Positions 7,553 to 9,038 of a DNA stretch of 9,038 nucleotides are shown here, one piece after another. The first letter of the stretch is position 1; the number at the start of each line of letters is the position of its first letter. Made by a program: the position numbers and the translations under genes. The notes beneath the pieces are model-generated. The model was not told where the DNA came from, made no database searches, and saw nothing but the letters and a program-made list of their open reading frames with translations. Source of the stretch: DASRAJ01 sp039920305 (GTDB taxonomy: Bacteria; Bacteroidota; Bacteroidia; Chitinophagales; UBA10324); the NCBI GenBank assembly GCA_039920305.1, contig JBDSEA010000154.1:1-9038 (forward strand). Reading direction: 5' to 3'.

Positions 7553-7600
7553 TTCGATTGTCTTCAATTTATTTTAAATCTGATTCTGAACACAAAATTT

Positions 7601-8449
7601 ATGAGAAGGAATTTCATCCAAAAAAATCTCGCTGTATTTATATTAATAAGTCTGATTGCATGTAATTCCACGACAGATAAAATTGCAGACAAATCCCGTG
7701 AGGATAATCTGTATTCCATGTTGCCTGATGACACCTGCGGACATATTATCAAAGCGAGCATCATCAATGCAGGTGGATTAGAATCATGGCAGCAGAAAAA
7801 AGCACTTTCTTATACCAAGGTGATTCAGGAATTTGATTCTGCAGGCAGCCTGTTAAGCGAGATTACTCAATACCACTATTTTCAACTGCAGCCAGCATTA
7901 AAAATGCGCATTTCATGGCAGGATAAGGATACCGGTTATCTGGTGATATATGATGGTGATTCAGCAAAAAAATTCGTGAACGGCATGCAAGCCCGGAACA
8001 CGGAAGATTACAATGATGCCTGGCACTCTTCCTGGGGTTCACACTATGTCCTGAATATGCCATTCAAGCTGGCAGATGGTGGTGCAAACTTTATCTTTGA
8101 AGGAACTCAGAACATCCTGAATAAAAAAGTCCTGGCTATTAAAGTATTATATTCCGGAAAGGATACCTCAGATAAAAGATTCCCATGGTGGTACTATTTT
8201 GATCCGGAAAGCAAAAGTCTGGTGGCCTATGCCACACCGGGTAAAAACGAAGAATTTGGACTAACTGAATATGCAGGTTTTGAAAACGCTGAGGGATTAA
8301 CGCTGCCCGGCAAAAGAATAGGCTTCATGGCTGATAAAGAAAAAAAGCCTTTATATAAAACAACCATTTACATCAACAGAGATTTTCGGTTTTTTGAAAA
8401 CGCATCTGATTCACTTTTCCGTTCTCCGGTTTTGAAAACAAACATGTAA
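7601..8449 (+). CDS. Lipoprotein, resembling the DUF6503 family
   Basis: A 282-residue protein with a lipoprotein signal: Arg2/Arg3, a hydrophobic core and lipobox LIAC with the acylated Cys21. The mature protein begins with a polar Ser/Thr/Asp linker, then a β-rich domain at about 48-275. The sequence INAGGLESWQQKKALSY followed by paired strands (EITQYHYFQLQPALKM, TGYLVIYDGDSAKKFVNG) recalls DUF6503 proteins of Bacteroidota, which look like relatives of LolA-type periplasmic lipid carriers. This is a memory-based resemblance. The Trp-rich stretch at about 195-200 (FPWWYYF) is notable. It lies 48 bases after the Rieske gene and its TAA is immediately followed by the GTG of the hydrogenase protease, so it shares that transcript. 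Its job in a hydrogenase setting is unknown. It could be a membrane anchor, an assembly factor or a bystander. Confidence 0.82.
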   Translation: MRRNFIQKNLAVFILISLIACNSTTDKIADKSREDNLYSMLPDDTCGHIIKASIINAGGLESWQQKKALSYTKVIQEFDSAGSLLSEITQYHYFQLQPALKMRISWQDKDTGYLVIYDGDSAKKFVNGMQARNTEDYNDAWHSSWGSHYVLNMPFKLADGGANFIFEGTQNILNKKVLAIKVLYSGKDTSDKRFPWWYYFDPESKSLVAYATPGKNEEFGLTEYAGFENAEGLTLPGKRIGFMADKEKKPLYKTTIYINRDFRFFENASDSLFRSPVLKTNM

Positions 8450-8977
8450 GTGAACGAAATAAAGCAACCGAAAATTCTTATTGCCGGGGTAGGAAATGAA
8501 CTGCGCATGGATGATGCGTTCGGAGTAGTGCTGGCAAAGAAATTATCAGATGAGCATGCATTACCGGAAAATGTAAAAGTGCTGGAAATTGGTTCGGGGG
8601 GAATATCGCTCGTGCAGGAATTGTATGATCACTACGACATCCTCCTCATTCTCGATATCGTTATGTGGGGAGGAGAAGCCGGTACAGTTTATCTTAAAGA
8701 GATTGAGGTGAAAGATGTAAGGCAATTGCCCGATGATGAGAAAAACGAATTCTTTGCCGACATGCATTACATCAGCCCGCTCCGTGCACTTATGATGGCT
8801 AAGGCGCTTGACATCATCCCGGAAAAGGTTTTGTTTCTGGGTTGTGAATCTTCTGCGCATGAGGAAATTGGGATTGGATTGAGTCCTGCAGTGAGCAATG
8901 CCATGCCGGTGGCATTACGAAAAGTGATGGACTGGATCCAAAGTGTTTCAAAATCTGAGATTGTTTTAGAAAAATGA
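8450..8977 (+). CDS. [NiFe]-hydrogenase maturation endopeptidase (HyaD/HybD/HupD family, peptidase M52)
   Basis: A 175-residue cytoplasmic protease that removes the C-terminal extension of the hydrogenase large subunit once nickel is in place. The GVGNELRMDDAFG box (13-25) is the family signature. Asp22 corresponds to Glu16 of E. coli HybD, Asp69 in LLILDIVMWGG to its Asp62, and His106 in DMHYISP to its His93, so all three nickel ligands are accounted for. The later FLGCESS (about 129-135) and GIGLSPAVSNAMP (141-153) are also family-typical. The GTG start directly abuts the previous stop, and there is no in-frame start upstream in the gap. This gene is the firmest evidence that the second half of the window belongs to a [NiFe]-hydrogenase locus. 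The large and small subunits are not in view. The exact partner subgroup cannot be assigned from the protease alone. Confidence 0.93.
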   Translation: MNEIKQPKILIAGVGNELRMDDAFGVVLAKKLSDEHALPENVKVLEIGSGGISLVQELYDHYDILLILDIVMWGGEAGTVYLKEIEVKDVRQLPDDEKNEFFADMHYISPLRALMMAKALDIIPEKVLFLGCESSAHEEIGIGLSPAVSNAMPVALRKVMDWIQSVSKSEIVLEK

Positions 8978-9005
8978 CCACAAACAAAAACCGGCTGAAT
9001 TTTTT

Positions 9006-9012
9006 TATATTG
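9006..9012 (+). promoter_or_regulatory. Weak promoter-like -7 element before a gene that leaves the window
   Basis: TATATTG, after a run of T and followed by CGTCC, looks like a Bacteroidota -7 element (TAnnTTTG) lacking one T. No matching -33 TTG lies at the right distance upstream. The candidate ATG at 9034 would give a leader of roughly 15 bases. This is visual resemblance only. Confidence 0.28.
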
Positions 9013-9033
9013 CGTCCTTAATCCCTAAACAAA

Positions 9034-9038
9034 ATGAA
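9034..9038 (+). CDS. Possible start of the next gene, only one full codon visible
   Basis: ATGAA ends the window, preceded by the A-rich CTAAACAAA that is typical before Bacteroidota start codons, 56 bases after the protease stop. The product cannot be known from the window. Its position suggests either another hydrogenase-related gene or a new transcription unit. Confidence 0.3.

Noticed and set aside
7558..7582. Possible promoter before the lipoprotein gene (TTG and TAAATCTG)
   Set aside because: The -7 element has a mismatch and the spacer is only 14 bases, shorter than the accepted range.
8561..8860. Open frame of 99 codons on the minus strand
   Set aside because: It is wholly antisense to the hydrogenase protease, whose catalytic motifs span the same bases.

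Overview
The window looks like a chromosomal segment of a member of the Bacteroidota, possibly Chitinophagales or Sphingobacteriales. The evidence is an export protein of the long, multi-SLBB type common in that phylum, AT-rich leaders without Shine-Dalgarno sequences, a promoter-like TAnnTTTG element at 6457-6464, and protein families typical of the group. The lineage is an inference from sequence character, not from a marker gene. All genes lie on the + strand and are tightly packed. The longest non-coding gap is about 100 bases (1991-2090). I saw no RNA gene, insertion sequence or CRISPR array.

Region 1 (1-6431) is the end of an exopolysaccharide/capsule locus. It contains a 5'-truncated dTDP-glucose 4,6-dehydratase (rfbB), a WbpP-type UDP-N-acetylhexosamine 4-epimerase, a large periplasmic/outer-membrane polysaccharide export protein with five clear SLBB repeats and a probable sixth, a Wzz-type chain-length protein without a kinase domain, and a CpsB/YwqE-type PHP phosphatase. 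The first two make nucleotide sugars. The next two form the export machinery. The last is the phosphatase that normally opposes a tyrosine autokinase, which is not present here.

Region 2 (6432-9038) starts with a promoter-like element and is different in nature. It holds a small winged-helix protein with a Cys/His-rich tail ending in four histidines, a Rieske-type protein with an N-terminal helical domain and a non-canonical first ligand box (C-x-N instead of C-x-H), a lipoprotein, and a [NiFe]-hydrogenase maturation endopeptidase. The first two genes overlap by one base and the last two abut exactly. The protease ties the set to a [NiFe] uptake hydrogenase whose structural genes are not in the window. 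The Rieske protein resembles, from memory, the iron-sulfur partners in group 1h/2a atmospheric-H2 hydrogenase clusters of Actinobacteria. The working model is a hydrogenase accessory operon with a metal- or redox-responsive regulator first, then an electron-transfer protein, a lipoprotein of unknown role, and the large-subunit processing protease. The window ends just after a likely start codon of another gene.
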